64,000 nt of DNA, taken from Rossellomorea vietnamensis. GTDB taxonomy: Bacteria > Bacillota > Bacilli > Bacillales > Bacillaceae_B. The notes under the pieces were generated by a model. It ran no database searches and was not told the origin of the DNA. It saw only the letters and a program-made list of their open reading frames with translations. The stretch spans positions 434,001 through 498,000 of the forward strand of contig NZ_CP104558.1 in assembly GCF_025398035.1 (NCBI RefSeq), in the 5' to 3' direction. Every line of letters begins with the position of its first letter. Within the stretch, counting starts at the first letter, position 1. Of this stretch, positions 8,489-16,057 are shown one piece after another. Position numbers and translations under genes: made by a program.

Positions 8489-9616
8489 ATGACAACTTCA
8501 GTAAAGAATTTGACAGCAGGGGAACTTACCCAAAAAATCATGAATGGAGACAGAATGTTCATTTTGGATGTTCGTCCCAAGGACGCATTTGACGATTGGA
8601 AAGTGGAAGGGAAAAACGTGAAGATCATCAACAAACCCTTTTCAGAGTTGAAGGACAATCTTGAATCGGTTCAATCCATTTTACCAGACAATGAAGCCAT
8701 TTATGTCATTTGTGCAAAAGGGAATTCTTCGACTAAAACGGCTGAGATGCTTGCCGGTGCAGGAATGAATAATATCTATTCCGTTGAAGGTGGAATGCAG
8801 GCATGGAGCGAATACCTTGAACCAGTAAAAATCGGTGATGTGTCTGGTGGTGTCCTTTATCAATTCATACGGATAGGGAAAGGGTGCTTATCTTATGCGA
8901 TTGTATCCAAAGGCGAGGTTGCTTTCATTGATCCCAGCTGCCTGATAGAGCCCTATAAGAAGTTCATTCAACATCACGATCTATCAGTAATAGCAGTACT
9001 GGATACCCATCTCCATGCAGATCACATTTCCGGTGGCCGATCTTTAAGTAACGAATTTGATGCACCATATTATTTGCCACCGAAAGATGCAGAAGAAGTC
9101 CAGTACACCTATAAAGAAGTCAAAGATGAAACTGGCATCAAAGTGGGGGATACAATGATTGAAGCAGTATACTCGCCAGGGCATACGATCGGAAGTACCT
9201 CTTTTATTGTCGATCGGCACTATTTACTCACTGGGGACATTCTCTTTATTGATTCCATTGGGAGACCTGACTTAGCCGGTAAAGCAGAGGACTGGGTAGG
9301 GGACTTGCGGGAAACATTGTATTCAAGATATAAGAACCTTAACGATGACTTGATTGTCCTGCCGGCCCACTATATGACGATAAATGAAATGAATGATGAC
9401 GGATCGATCTCACATCGTCTGAGAGACTTATATGAAGAGAATCATGGATTGAACATAGAGGACGAAGAGGAATTCAGAAAAACAGTCACAGAAAACCTCC
9501 CTCCTCAACCAAACAGCTATCAGAAAATCCGTGAAACGAATATGGGTAAAATCAATCCTGATGAAGATGCAAAACGTGAAATGGAAACAGGCCCAAATAG
9601 ATGTGCCGTGCGCTGA
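8489..9616 (+). CDS. Second rhodanese-metallo-beta-lactamase, persulfide dioxygenase-like
   Basis: A 375-aa paralogue of the protein at 1653-2780, identical in length. The rhodanese part has active loop CAKGNS (Cys75). The metallo-beta-lactamase part has THLHADH (173-179), SPGHTIGST and [16 protein letters not shown]. The last residues GPNRCAVR are also shared. Both copies keep all visible metal ligands and the rhodanese Cys, so both look active. It is the third gene of the second CstR-box operon. Confidence 0.9.
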   Translation: MTTSVKNLTAGELTQKIMNGDRMFILDVRPKDAFDDWKVEGKNVKIINKPFSELKDNLESVQSILPDNEAIYVICAKGNSSTKTAEMLAGAGMNNIYSVEGGMQAWSEYLEPVKIGDVSGGVLYQFIRIGKGCLSYAIVSKGEVAFIDPSCLIEPYKKFIQHHDLSVIAVLDTHLHADHISGGRSLSNEFDAPYYLPPKDAEEVQYTYKEVKDETGIKVGDTMIEAVYSPGHTIGSTSFIVDRHYLLTGDILFIDSIGRPDLAGKAEDWVGDLRETLYSRYKNLNDDLIVLPAHYMTINEMNDDGSISHRLRDLYEENHGLNIEDEEEFRKTVTENLPPQPNSYQKIRETNMGKINPDEDAKREMETGPNRCAVR

Positions 9617-9643
9617 TCTGATTGATACGTAATATGTAAAGAA

Positions 9644-9675
9644 GGCAAACATCCCAACTTAATGGGATGTTTGCC
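9644..9675 (+). terminator. Hairpin after second yrkH
   Basis: GGCAAACATCCCA and TGGGATGTTTGCC form a 13-bp stem with a 6-base loop. No T-run follows, so termination may be partial and the next gene may be in the same transcript. Confidence 0.55.
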
Positions 9676-9703
9676 CAATGGTAGAATTGAGGAAGTGAGC
9701 AGC

Positions 9704-10060
9704 ATGAATGAAATAAATGAATCAAAATATATACAGCAGCACCTGGCTAATGAACGGACGTTCCTGGCTTGGATCCGTACAGCCATTGCCATAATCGGAA
9801 TTGGATTTTTAACGACAAGTTTACATTTTAATTCCCTTCAAGGGAACCCTGTTCAAGATAGGATTGCCGCCGGAATAAGTGTGATTTCGATTTTCATCGG
9901 GTTTGCCATCATCATTGGCTCTACCATCAATTATTACAGAACTAGAAGGCATATCAATACACAAACATTCGTGTCAGCAGATGTCTTTATCAAAATGATG
10001 ACAGTAGTGGCCACCATCGTCCTTTTACTTGTGACTGTTTATTTCTTTTCATTAAATTAA
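9704..10060 (+). CDS. DUF202 / YidH-family membrane protein
   Basis: A 118-aa protein with the DUF202 hallmark LANERTFLAWIRTAIAIIGIG and three membrane segments (about 24-45, 57-78, 95-116). ATG 9704 follows GAGGA at a 10-base distance; the longer reading runs through the upstream hairpin and is rejected. Function is unknown in the family. It may be read through from the persulfide operon. Confidence 0.85.
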   Translation: MNEINESKYIQQHLANERTFLAWIRTAIAIIGIGFLTTSLHFNSLQGNPVQDRIAAGISVISIFIGFAIIIGSTINYYRTRRHINTQTFVSADVFIKMMTVVATIVLLLVTVYFFSLN

Positions 10061-10062
10061 AA

Positions 10063-10100
10063 AAGCTGAACGCAAAAGGATAAATCCCTGCGTTCAGCTT
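10063..10100. terminator. Bidirectional terminator
   Basis: AAGCTGAACGCA and TGCGTTCAGCTT pair, flanked by an A-run and T-rich sequence, between convergent genes. Confidence 0.85.
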
Positions 10101-10103
10101 ATT

Positions 10104-10364
10104 TTAATCCTGTTTTTGTTCATTGTAGTATTGAACGGATGTCATGGCACCTTCACTTACCATGGAGTTGTCTTCTATATTTGAAGGATCCGGATTTCCG
10201 CCTTTTTCAACGGGCAGGTCTTCTTTTCTTCTCTTTTTAAACTTCGTAACCAATCCTTCTTTCACATTGTGCAGCTGATTACGTTTTTCTTTCGATGATA
10301 GAATCCATCCAAGTGAACCAGCCGTAACGGTTGCACCAACAAGTAACGTTTTATTTACTTTCAT
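10104..10364 (-). CDS. Small YtxH-like membrane-anchored stress protein
   Basis: An 86-aa protein: short N-terminal hydrophobic helix (TLLVGATVTAGSLGWILSS, about 5-23), then a basic stretch KFKKRRK and an acidic, probably disordered tail. The plan resembles YtxH-type proteins. I chose ATG at 10364 because the complement of 10373-10378 (GGAGGA) lies 8 bases upstream; ATG 10370 is too close. A near-perfect SigB promoter lies upstream, so it probably belongs to the general stress regulon. Confidence 0.72.
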   Translation of the reverse strand: MKVNKTLLVGATVTAGSLGWILSSKEKRNQLHNVKEGLVTKFKKRRKEDLPVEKGGNPDPSNIEDNSMVSEGAMTSVQYYNEQKQD

Positions 10365-10412
10365 ATTCATTCTCCTCCATTCAAGTGATTCGTTATTTAG
10401 TATGTTCTTTGT

Positions 10413-10437
10413 ATTCCCGACGCACATGAATTTAAAC
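10413..10437 (-). promoter_or_regulatory. SigB-type promoter
   Basis: On the minus strand GTTTAA (10437-10432), a 13-bp spacer and GGGAAT (10418-10413) match the SigB consensus GTTTAA-N12-14-GGGWAT at every consensus position. It points to the gene at 10104-10364 (about 50 bp to its start codon). Confidence 0.75.
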
Positions 10438-10532
10438 ATGGGGAAGTGGTGCCAAAATAATGAAGGAGTGGACAATCTTCTCAATATGGATGAAAATAAA
10501 CATGGATGGTAGACAAAGAGAGGGTGGATGGA

Positions 10533-11414
10533 ATGAAAAGACTGACGAAAGAGACGGTCATCGGATTTATTGGAACAGGAGTAATGGGAAAAAGTATGGC
10601 TGGTCATATTCTGGAGGCAGGATTTCCGCTTGTTATTTATAACCGCACAAAACATAAAGCCTCGGATCTCATAGATCGTGGTGCAAAATGGGCAGACACA
10701 CCAAAGGAGCTTGCTGAAGCTTCAGATCTCGTTATCACGATTGTTGGTTACCCTTCTGATGTTGAAGAACTGTACCTTGGTGAGGACGGCATACTGCACC
10801 ATTTAAGACAGGGATCGGTTGCCATTGATATGACCACTTCTTCACCGGCACTCGCAGATGCAATCTTTAAATCGGGAAAGGAGAAGGGTATATCGATATT
10901 GGATGCTCCCGTTTCGGGAGGGGATATCGGAGCTGAAGAAGCAAGGCTTTCCATTATGGTGGGAGGGGAAGAAAACACGTTCAATCTGGTAAAACCACTT
11001 TTGGAACTCCTGGGTACGAATGTTGTCTATCAAGGAAAACCAGGAGCGGGTCAGCATACGAAGATGTGTAACCAAATCACCATTGCTTCGAACATGATGG
11101 GAGTAAGTGAAGCATTACTTTACGCAAAGAAATCCGGCTTGGACCCAGACACTGTACTGAAAAGCATTACATCAGGGGCAGCGGGCAGCTGGTCCCTCAG
11201 TAACCTGGTTCCCCGCATGATCGAGCAGGATTATGCTCCAGGGTTTTACGTTAAACATTTTATCAAGGACCTTAAGATTGCCCTTCATTCAGCAAAAGAG
11301 ATGGAACTCCGGACACCTGGTCTTGAACTTGCTCTCTCATTATATGAGCAGCTTGCTGCAGAAGGCGAAGAAAATAGTGGCACTCAAGCATTAATCAAAC
11401 TATTGGAAGCTTAA
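10533..11414 (+). CDS. ykwC: NAD(P)-dependent beta-hydroxyacid dehydrogenase, YkwC-like
   Basis: A 293-aa 3-hydroxyisobutyrate dehydrogenase-family oxidoreductase. The Rossmann motif GFIGTGVMGKSMAGH is at the N-terminus, the substrate motif DAPVSGGDIGAE near 130, and the catalytic Lys in GAGQHTKMCNQ near 180. ATG 10533 follows AGGGTGG; the upstream ATG at 10506 gives an extra nine residues without support. Substrate is unknown (3-hydroxyisobutyrate, tartronate semialdehyde or similar). Monocistronic with a strong terminator. Confidence 0.88.
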   Translation: MKRLTKETVIGFIGTGVMGKSMAGHILEAGFPLVIYNRTKHKASDLIDRGAKWADTPKELAEASDLVITIVGYPSDVEELYLGEDGILHHLRQGSVAIDMTTSSPALADAIFKSGKEKGISILDAPVSGGDIGAEEARLSIMVGGEENTFNLVKPLLELLGTNVVYQGKPGAGQHTKMCNQITIASNMMGVSEALLYAKKSGLDPDTVLKSITSGAAGSWSLSNLVPRMIEQDYAPGFYVKHFIKDLKIALHSAKEMELRTPGLELALSLYEQLAAEGEENSGTQALIKLLEA

Positions 11415-11440
11415 TATAAAACGTTTCAGGAAATGAACTG

Positions 11441-11486
11441 CCCCATAAAAGTTAGAAACCAATCTAACTTTTATGGGGTGTTTTTT
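11441..11486 (+). terminator. Strong intrinsic terminator after ykwC
   Basis: A 16-bp perfect stem (CCCCATAAAAGTTAGA with its complement, 11441-11456 and 11462-11477) followed by GTTTTTTG. Confidence 0.92.
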
Positions 11487-11624
11487 GAATTTTTCCGAAT
11501 AAGTCAGGATACTAGTGGGCTGCACTATATGCTTGAAAACATTGTCTGTTTCCCTTTATATTTCAATCCAATATGGGAATAATAGGTGAGCATGCATAAA
11601 TTTACTGAAAGTATGGTGATTCTC

Positions 11625-11765
11625 TTGAAAAAAAATTCATTCAGGCAATTTTCCAGGTTGATATACATATTTGGTACCATGATGACCGTGGTTGCCTTCT
11701 TTGTCTCCTACTTCCAAACGAAAACCATCATTAAAGCGATAAAGAAATATAGTCCATACAATTAA
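11625..11765 (+). CDS. Small single-pass membrane protein (46 aa)
   Basis: A short reading frame starting at TTG 11625 after the good ribosome site GGTGA (11615-11619). It reads MKKNSFRQFSRLI, then a membrane helix (about IYIFGTMMTVVAFFVSYF, 14-31) and a basic tail TKTIIKAIKKYSPYN. An in-frame ATG at 11592 would add 11 residues. No family is recognised. It lies alone between a terminator and the DJ-1-family gene. Positive residues on both sides of one helix suggest a small membrane protein. Confidence 0.55.
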   Translation: MKKNSFRQFSRLIYIFGTMMTVVAFFVSYFQTKTIIKAIKKYSPYN

Positions 11766-11827
11766 GGTTATCGGTTGCAAAATGTGCTGATTCCAATAAT
11801 CGTGTACATAATAGAGGAGGGAATCAA

Positions 11828-12349
11828 ATGAAGTTAGTCGGAAAAAAAGTCATCCAATTGGTCAGTGCAGACTTCGAAGACCTGGAGCTGTGGTATCCGG
11901 TCCTGCGTCTGCGGGAAGAGGGGGCGACGGTTCATATTGTCGGAGAAAAGGGCAATGAGGAGTATATCGGGAAATATGGAGTGCCGATTGTTTCTGAATA
12001 TGCATTTAAAGACATAAACCCGGAGGACTATGATGCCATTCTTGTTCCGGGAGGCTGGTCCCCGGATAAGCTTCGTCGGTATGAAGAGGTCATTGCCATG
12101 GTGAAATCCATGGATGAACGTAAGAAACCAATCGGCCAAATCTGCCATGCAGGATGGGTCTTGATTTCAGCGAAGATTCTTCAGGGTGTAAAAGTCACAA
12201 GCACACCTGGAATAAAGGACGACATGGAAAATGCAGGGGCTATCTGGATGAATGAACCGGTCGTGACAGACGGCCATATCGTTTCCAGTCGAAGACCACC
12301 TGATCTGCCTGATTATATGAGAGAATTCATTGACACGCTGGCTAAATAA
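11828..12349 (+). CDS. DJ-1/PfpI-family protein (type 1 glutamine amidotransferase-like)
   Basis: A 173-aa DJ-1/PfpI protein. The nucleophile elbow is GQICHAGW (Cys near 105), with the acidic partner in SADFEDLE near the N-terminus and the family block DAILVPGGWSPDKLR. Family members act as deglycases, proteases or stress chaperones; the exact role here cannot be told. GAGGAGGG precedes the ATG. Monocistronic, with a terminator shared with the convergent holin-like gene. Confidence 0.88.
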   Translation: MKLVGKKVIQLVSADFEDLELWYPVLRLREEGATVHIVGEKGNEEYIGKYGVPIVSEYAFKDINPEDYDAILVPGGWSPDKLRRYEEVIAMVKSMDERKKPIGQICHAGWVLISAKILQGVKVTSTPGIKDDMENAGAIWMNEPVVTDGHIVSSRRPPDLPDYMREFIDTLAK

Positions 12350-12353
12350 TGAA

Positions 12354-12408
12354 AAAGGACTGGCCGGGGGAACTCTGATCGTTCCCTGTAGGCCAGTCTT
12401 TTTTTCTT
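12354..12408. terminator. Intrinsic terminator
   Basis: AAAGGACTGGCC pairs with GGCCAGTCTTT (one bulge), then a long T-run to 12408. Confidence 0.85.
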
Positions 12409-12713
12409 TATTTCTTCTTGTCTCTCTTATTTCGATCATTCACCCTTTCGAAAAAGGTCTGTTTGACTGATTGATGGGTGGTGATGGCAGCCCCCGTTGC
12501 GATAAATCCATTTGCGATCCCGTTAAAGTCAAATCCTAACGTCCATCCGCTCGCTCCAACACCCACCAGTAAAAGAATCCAGATGATGAGCCAGTCCGGG
12601 ATATGGGGGGTCCGCTTCAAAGCATACCCAAGTACCCATAACACGGGAACGAGCACGGTGACTTGAGGATCAATGGAAATGCCGCTTAATAAGTTTTCAA
12701 TCATTTGGTCCAC
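12408..12713 (-). CDS. Holin-like membrane protein
   Basis: A 101-aa protein with three hydrophobic segments (about 19-34, 41-60, 66-84) and a charged C-terminus ending in RDKKK, as in phage holins of the 5_2 type. The conserved-looking segment is LGYALKRTPHIPDWLI. No endolysin, tail or integrase gene is nearby, so it is a stand-alone chromosomal holin-like gene. Function uncertain: membrane permeabilisation, sporulation or a domesticated role. Confidence 0.7.
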   Translation of the reverse strand: MDQMIENLLSGISIDPQVTVLVPVLWVLGYALKRTPHIPDWLIIWILLLVGVGASGWTLGFDFNGIANGFIATGAAITTHQSVKQTFFERVNDRNKRDKKK

Positions 12714-12893
12714 TCCCTATAATGATAAATGACTTCTATATAGCTTATTCACACCCCCGGGAGCTTCATGACAACCAGTTTGGCTGAATGACAAAATAAA
12801 AACGATTGGGTGCAGGCTAACCTTTAAAGTGACATGAGAAATGTTCAATGATATTATATTGATTGACCTATAATAAAAAAGGAGCTGTTTAAT

Positions 12894-13331
12894 ATGGCGA
12901 AAAAAGGATACATACAATTCCAAACAGGTGAAAAAATTGAATTTGATTTATTTCCAAATGAAGCACCTGGAACAGTGGCAAACTTCGAAAAATTGGCAAA
13001 CGAAGGTTTTTACAACGGTTTAAGCTTTCACCGTGTCATCCCTGGTTTCGTAAGCCAAGGAGGATGCCCGAACGGTAACGGTATGGGTGGTCCTGGTTAC
13101 ACAATCAAATGTGAAACAGAAGGGAATCCGCATAAGCATGAAGAAGGTTCTTTATCAATGGCCCATGCCGGTAAAGATACAGGAGGCAGCCAATTCTTCA
13201 TCGTACATGAGCCACAGCCTCACCTTAACGGCGTTCATACTGTCTTCGGAAAAGTGACTTCAGGGATCGACATCGCCAAATCAATGAAAAACGGCGACGT
13301 AATGGAGAAAGTCGAAGTATTTGATGCATAA
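12894..13331 (+). CDS. ppiB: Cyclophilin-type peptidyl-prolyl cis-trans isomerase
   Basis: A 145-aa cyclophilin, the usual length for PpiB (B. subtilis 143). Active-site motifs [20 protein letters not shown] and HTVFGKV are intact. It has no signal peptide, so it acts in the cytosol on prolyl bonds during folding. AAGGAG precedes the ATG. A 6S-type RNA gene follows. Confidence 0.96.
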   Translation: MAKKGYIQFQTGEKIEFDLFPNEAPGTVANFEKLANEGFYNGLSFHRVIPGFVSQGGCPNGNGMGGPGYTIKCETEGNPHKHEEGSLSMAHAGKDTGGSQFFIVHEPQPHLNGVHTVFGKVTSGIDIAKSMKNGDVMEKVEVFDA

Positions 13332-13396
13332 TTGTTGAGGGACGGACCTTGCTTCGTTCGCATCACTCTGAATCAACTAGAAGAAAAACAACAGTT

Positions 13397-13425
13397 GAAA
13401 TAATACAATTGATGTTGTATCATAC
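13397..13425 (+). promoter_or_regulatory. SigA promoter of the 6S-type RNA
   Basis: TTGAAA at 13397-13402, a 17-bp spacer and TATCAT at 13420-13425. Expected start is near 13432, which places the product-RNA start site at nucleotide 40 of the RNA. Confidence 0.7.
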
Positions 13426-13431
13426 TAATAC

Positions 13432-13660
13432 AGGCTGCGTTGTTCGTAATCATAACGAAGTTTTAACCTTTAAACTGTAATAGGGAGTTTTACATTGAAG
13501 TTGGAATGTCAAGCCTCCACGACTGAGGACGACAGGAAACCTTCTGCAAACACCCACTTTGAGGAGTGGTGGTTTAAAACTTTCTTATATCACATTACGG
13601 CAACTGTGGCTCAAACCTTAGTATCTCAAGTCAGTTCCCAATCGGGGGCTGGCTTTTCTA
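13432..13660 (+). ncRNA. 6S RNA (6S-2/BsrB-like), RNA polymerase regulator
   Basis: A non-coding stretch with its own promoter and terminator. The 5' end (13435-13450) pairs with ATTACGG-CAAC-TGTGGC at 13594-13610, forming the closing stem. Just inside the bubble is AGUUUUAACCUUU (13459-13471). Its complement AAAGGUUAAAACU is, as I recall, the product RNA made on B. subtilis 6S-2, and the inferred start at base 40 fits the known U40/U41. Inner hairpins: ACATT-AATGT (13492-13509), CCTC-GAGG and AAACACCCACT-AGTGGTGGTTT. GTCAGTTCCC/GGGGGCTGGC at 13630-13653 plus TTTT is the terminator; the mature RNA probably ends earlier. Confidence 0.8.
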
Positions 13661-13710
13661 TTTTATTGCGTTAAATGCTAGCAACACCATAATAAGTAGG
13701 CCATTCAACT

Positions 13711-13748
13711 AAAAAAGACTGAATCCAAAAATGATGGACTCAGTCTTT
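13711..13748 (-). terminator. Terminator for the MtnX-like gene
   Basis: AAAGACTGAATCC and GGACTCAGTCTTT pair with one mismatch. The A-run at 13711-13716 becomes a T-run on the minus strand, so it ends transcripts coming from 14514. Confidence 0.75.
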
Positions 13749-13770
13749 GTATTAGTATATCGAGGCCCCT

Positions 13771-13819
13771 CCCGTCCGTACATGGTTAAGTGTCCCGCAA
13801 CAAGCGAATGTCCGGGAGA
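13771..13819. other. Structured 3'-UTR element downstream of the MtnX-like gene
   Basis: CCTCCCGTCCGTACAT (about 13777-13792) and ATGTCCGGGAGAGG (about 13808-13821) are imperfect inverted copies enclosing AAGTGTCCCGCAACAAGCG. It is non-coding and lies between the gene's stop and its terminator. Role unknown. Confidence 0.35.
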
Positions 13820-13863
13820 GGCAGATTAAGTGTATCATGCATGAAATAAAAGTGCAAAGTGGT

Positions 13864-14514
13864 TTACTTTAATACCTCTCTTTCTGTTAAATGACGGTCT
13901 ATGTCATAGAAATCATTTACTTTAATAAATGGGGTCCCGCGTTCCTCAAGGATCCCCTGCAGTGCTTCCATGGCAAAGGTGACATCCGCCACCTCAGCCG
14001 GGTGGCTATCCGGCTCGCTATCACCGGCAAAGTAAATCATCTCATACTCTTCTTTAAGCTCAGAAATCACTGTGGACTTGTCAATCCCATAACGCTCTGA
14101 GTAATGGGGATGATCCGGATCGATCTTCATGTGTACATTCTTTTCCATATAATAGCCTTCATTTGAGAATACCTTCACATCCGTGATTCCGTATTTTTGA
14201 AGAATATGGTGGATATAATAATCCGTTCCCGCACTGAGGATATAGAAATCCCCTCCTTGAGCCTGGACTTTACGGATGAAGGCAGTGACATGTTCATCGA
14301 TTTCCAATGAATGGATATCCTCAATAATTTGAGTTTCGTCTTGATGAATCGATGAAAAGACGGTAGACAAAAAATCGATGTCCTTCATTTCACCAGCCTT
14401 CCATTTGGTATATAAGGCCTCTCCTTCATGAAAATATTTCTCCATGACGAGATGGTAGAAATCTTTTTTAGAAATGGTTCCATCGAAGTCTGAAACAAAT
14501 GCCCATTTTTTCAC
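13864..14514 (-). CDS. MtnX-like HAD-IB phosphatase
   Basis: A 216-aa HAD hydrolase. Motif I DFDGTISKKD at 9-18, motif II SAGTDYYI near 90, motif III/IV FAGDSEPDSHPAEVAD near 165. It resembles MtnX, which removes phosphate from an enolase product in methionine salvage, but no other mtn gene is nearby, so the substrate is not certain. GAGGA precedes the ATG. It is transcribed alone and ends at the terminator at 13711-13748. Confidence 0.8.
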   Translation of the reverse strand: MKKWAFVSDFDGTISKKDFYHLVMEKYFHEGEALYTKWKAGEMKDIDFLSTVFSSIHQDETQIIEDIHSLEIDEHVTAFIRKVQAQGGDFYILSAGTDYYIHHILQKYGITDVKVFSNEGYYMEKNVHMKIDPDHPHYSERYGIDKSTVISELKEEYEMIYFAGDSEPDSHPAEVADVTFAMEALQGILEERGTPFIKVNDFYDIDRHLTEREVLK

Positions 14515-14620
14515 AGCTTTTCCTCCTCGTAACGAATGTAGTCGATTGTATCATGAATACGTGGGGGGAAGAAAGGAACTCTATCAATCATAATAATATT
14601 ATGTAAACTTTATGTGGAAT

Positions 14621-14648
14621 AAAAATCACCCTGCATCAAGCAAGGTGA
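14621..14648 (-). terminator. Intrinsic terminator (minus strand)
   Basis: On the minus strand TCACCTTGC-TTGAT-GCAGGGTGA forms the stem, followed by TTTTTATT. Confidence 0.8.
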
Positions 14649-14655
14649 CAGAACA

Positions 14656-14952
14656 CTATCTTTTCATACTCTTTACAAATTCTTTTAATACTTCAGGCGT
14701 ACGTTTTACCTCTTGGATGGTATCCGTAATAGTGGACTTTTTATATTCGATATCATGTTGAATCTCTCCCTGGGTTTCCTGTAGCTGAGTTGATTCTGAA
14801 GAGATTTTTTCCATCCTCGATTGAATAGTGGCTACCCTTTGATTCATTTCATTCACAATGGGACGTGTGGTCTTGACGGTCCTCATCAATGCCACACCCA
14901 GCATAATCAGGGAAATGACAAATAAGGCAATGCTTGCATAAACGATCCACAT
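14656..14952 (-). CDS. DUF948-type membrane-anchored coiled-coil protein
   Basis: A 98-aa protein: one N-terminal membrane helix (about 4-24), then a long helical region rich in Glu, Gln and Ser with heptad spacing (about 30-95). This matches DUF948 proteins such as B. subtilis YoxC or YtxG. A possible SigB promoter lies upstream. Function unknown; probably general stress. Confidence 0.75.
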   Translation of the reverse strand: MWIVYASIALFVISLIMLGVALMRTVKTTRPIVNEMNQRVATIQSRMEKISSESTQLQETQGEIQHDIEYKKSTITDTIQEVKRTPEVLKEFVKSMKR

Positions 14953-14988
14953 ATTGATTTCACCTCGTTTTACTCTGTTTTTAGTTAT

Positions 14989-15013
14989 ATTCCCTAATAC
15001 TGTTGAAAATAAC
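14989..15013 (-). promoter_or_regulatory. Possible SigB-type promoter
   Basis: On the minus strand GTTATT (15013-15008), 13-bp spacer, GGGAAT (14994-14989). The -10 fits SigB; the -35 differs from GTTTAA at two or three positions. It lies about 37 bp before the DUF948-type gene. Confidence 0.4.
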
Positions 15014-15096
15014 GCATAAATTATTTTATCCTTCTGGTTTACTATTTCAGATTTAGCTAGTAATCTAAATGATAAGTTGAATACGTTAAGGGAGAG

Positions 15097-15894
15097 ATGA
15101 GAGTGATCAAAGCCATCCTGTTTGATTTAGATGACACTTTACTATGGGATTCGAAAAGCATTGAAGAAGCCTTCAAAGCAACGTGCCACTATGCACATCA
15201 GAAGGCGGGAACCGATCCAGAAGCGCTGGAGTCAAGCGTCAGGGAAGCAGCCAGGGAGCTGTATGCAACATATGATACATATGAGTTCACGCAGAATATT
15301 GGAATTAACCCTTTTGAAGGCCTTTGGGGGGACTTCCTCGATGAACATGATGAGAATTTCCTGAAGATGAAAGAAACCGTCCCTTCCTACCGCAAAGAAT
15401 CATGGACCAGGGGATTGAATTCTATGGGTATAACGGATTCCGTACTTGGTGAAGAATTATCCGAGAAATTTCGACAGGAACGAAAACAAAGACCATATGT
15501 ATATGAAGATACGTTCCTGGTTTTAAATGAAATGAAGGAAAACTACCAACTGTTGTTATTAACGAATGGTTCCCCTCATTTACAAAATACAAAGCTCGAT
15601 AAAACTCCTGAACTTCTCCCTTATTTCAAAGAAATCATCATCTCCGGGGATGTCGGTAAAGGAAAACCGGATCCTGCCATGTTCCATCATGCATTAGAAA
15701 GGTTGAAGCTTCATAAGGATGAAGTGATTATGGTTGGAGATAACTTAAACACGGATATCCTGGGGGCATCAAGAATCGGTATCAAAACGATATGGATTAA
15801 TCGACGGGGGCAAACACCACAAAAGGTTGTCCCGGATTATGAAGTGAAGGCACTGAAAGAAGTGCCCCGCATTGTCCAGAATATCATCAAATAA
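15097..15894 (+). CDS. ysaA: HAD-superfamily hydrolase, YsaA-like
   Basis: A 265-aa HAD phosphatase with a large cap: motif I DLDDTLLWD at 10-18, motif II LLTNGS near 155, Lys in GKGKPDPAMF near 190 and motif IV MVGDNLNTDILGA near 210. It resembles B. subtilis YsaA. GTG 15103 is an alternative start with better spacing from AGGGAGAG (15089-15096). Substrate unknown. Own terminator follows. Confidence 0.82.
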   Translation: MRVIKAILFDLDDTLLWDSKSIEEAFKATCHYAHQKAGTDPEALESSVREAARELYATYDTYEFTQNIGINPFEGLWGDFLDEHDENFLKMKETVPSYRKESWTRGLNSMGITDSVLGEELSEKFRQERKQRPYVYEDTFLVLNEMKENYQLLLLTNGSPHLQNTKLDKTPELLPYFKEIIISGDVGKGKPDPAMFHHALERLKLHKDEVIMVGDNLNTDILGASRIGIKTIWINRRGQTPQKVVPDYEVKALKEVPRIVQNIIK

Positions 15895-15900
15895 CAATGA

Positions 15901-15929
15901 GAGAGGCTCCGATTTGTCGGTGCCTCTCT
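15901..15929 (+). terminator. Hairpin terminator
   Basis: GAGAGGC-T-CCGA and TCGG-T-GCCTCTC pair around a TTTG loop, followed by a TATTTATT run. Confidence 0.7.
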
Positions 15930-16057
15930 ATTTATTAGGTTCACCTGTCATAATGATCCATTCCCATTCATACTATTCATCAAAGTCCCGGCAACCTATA
16001 CGGGAGAAATGAGTTGAATGAGGAAATGATTTCATTCTAAAAAGGGGGAGATGACTT

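Noticed and set aside
10365..10655. Long N-terminal reading of the YtxH-like gene
   Set aside because: It would cross the SigB promoter and ribosome site and overlap the ykwC start on the other strand.
12408..12713. Prophage remnant suggested by a holin-like gene
   Set aside because: No other phage gene, att-like repeat or composition change around it; neighbours are DJ-1 family and ppiB.
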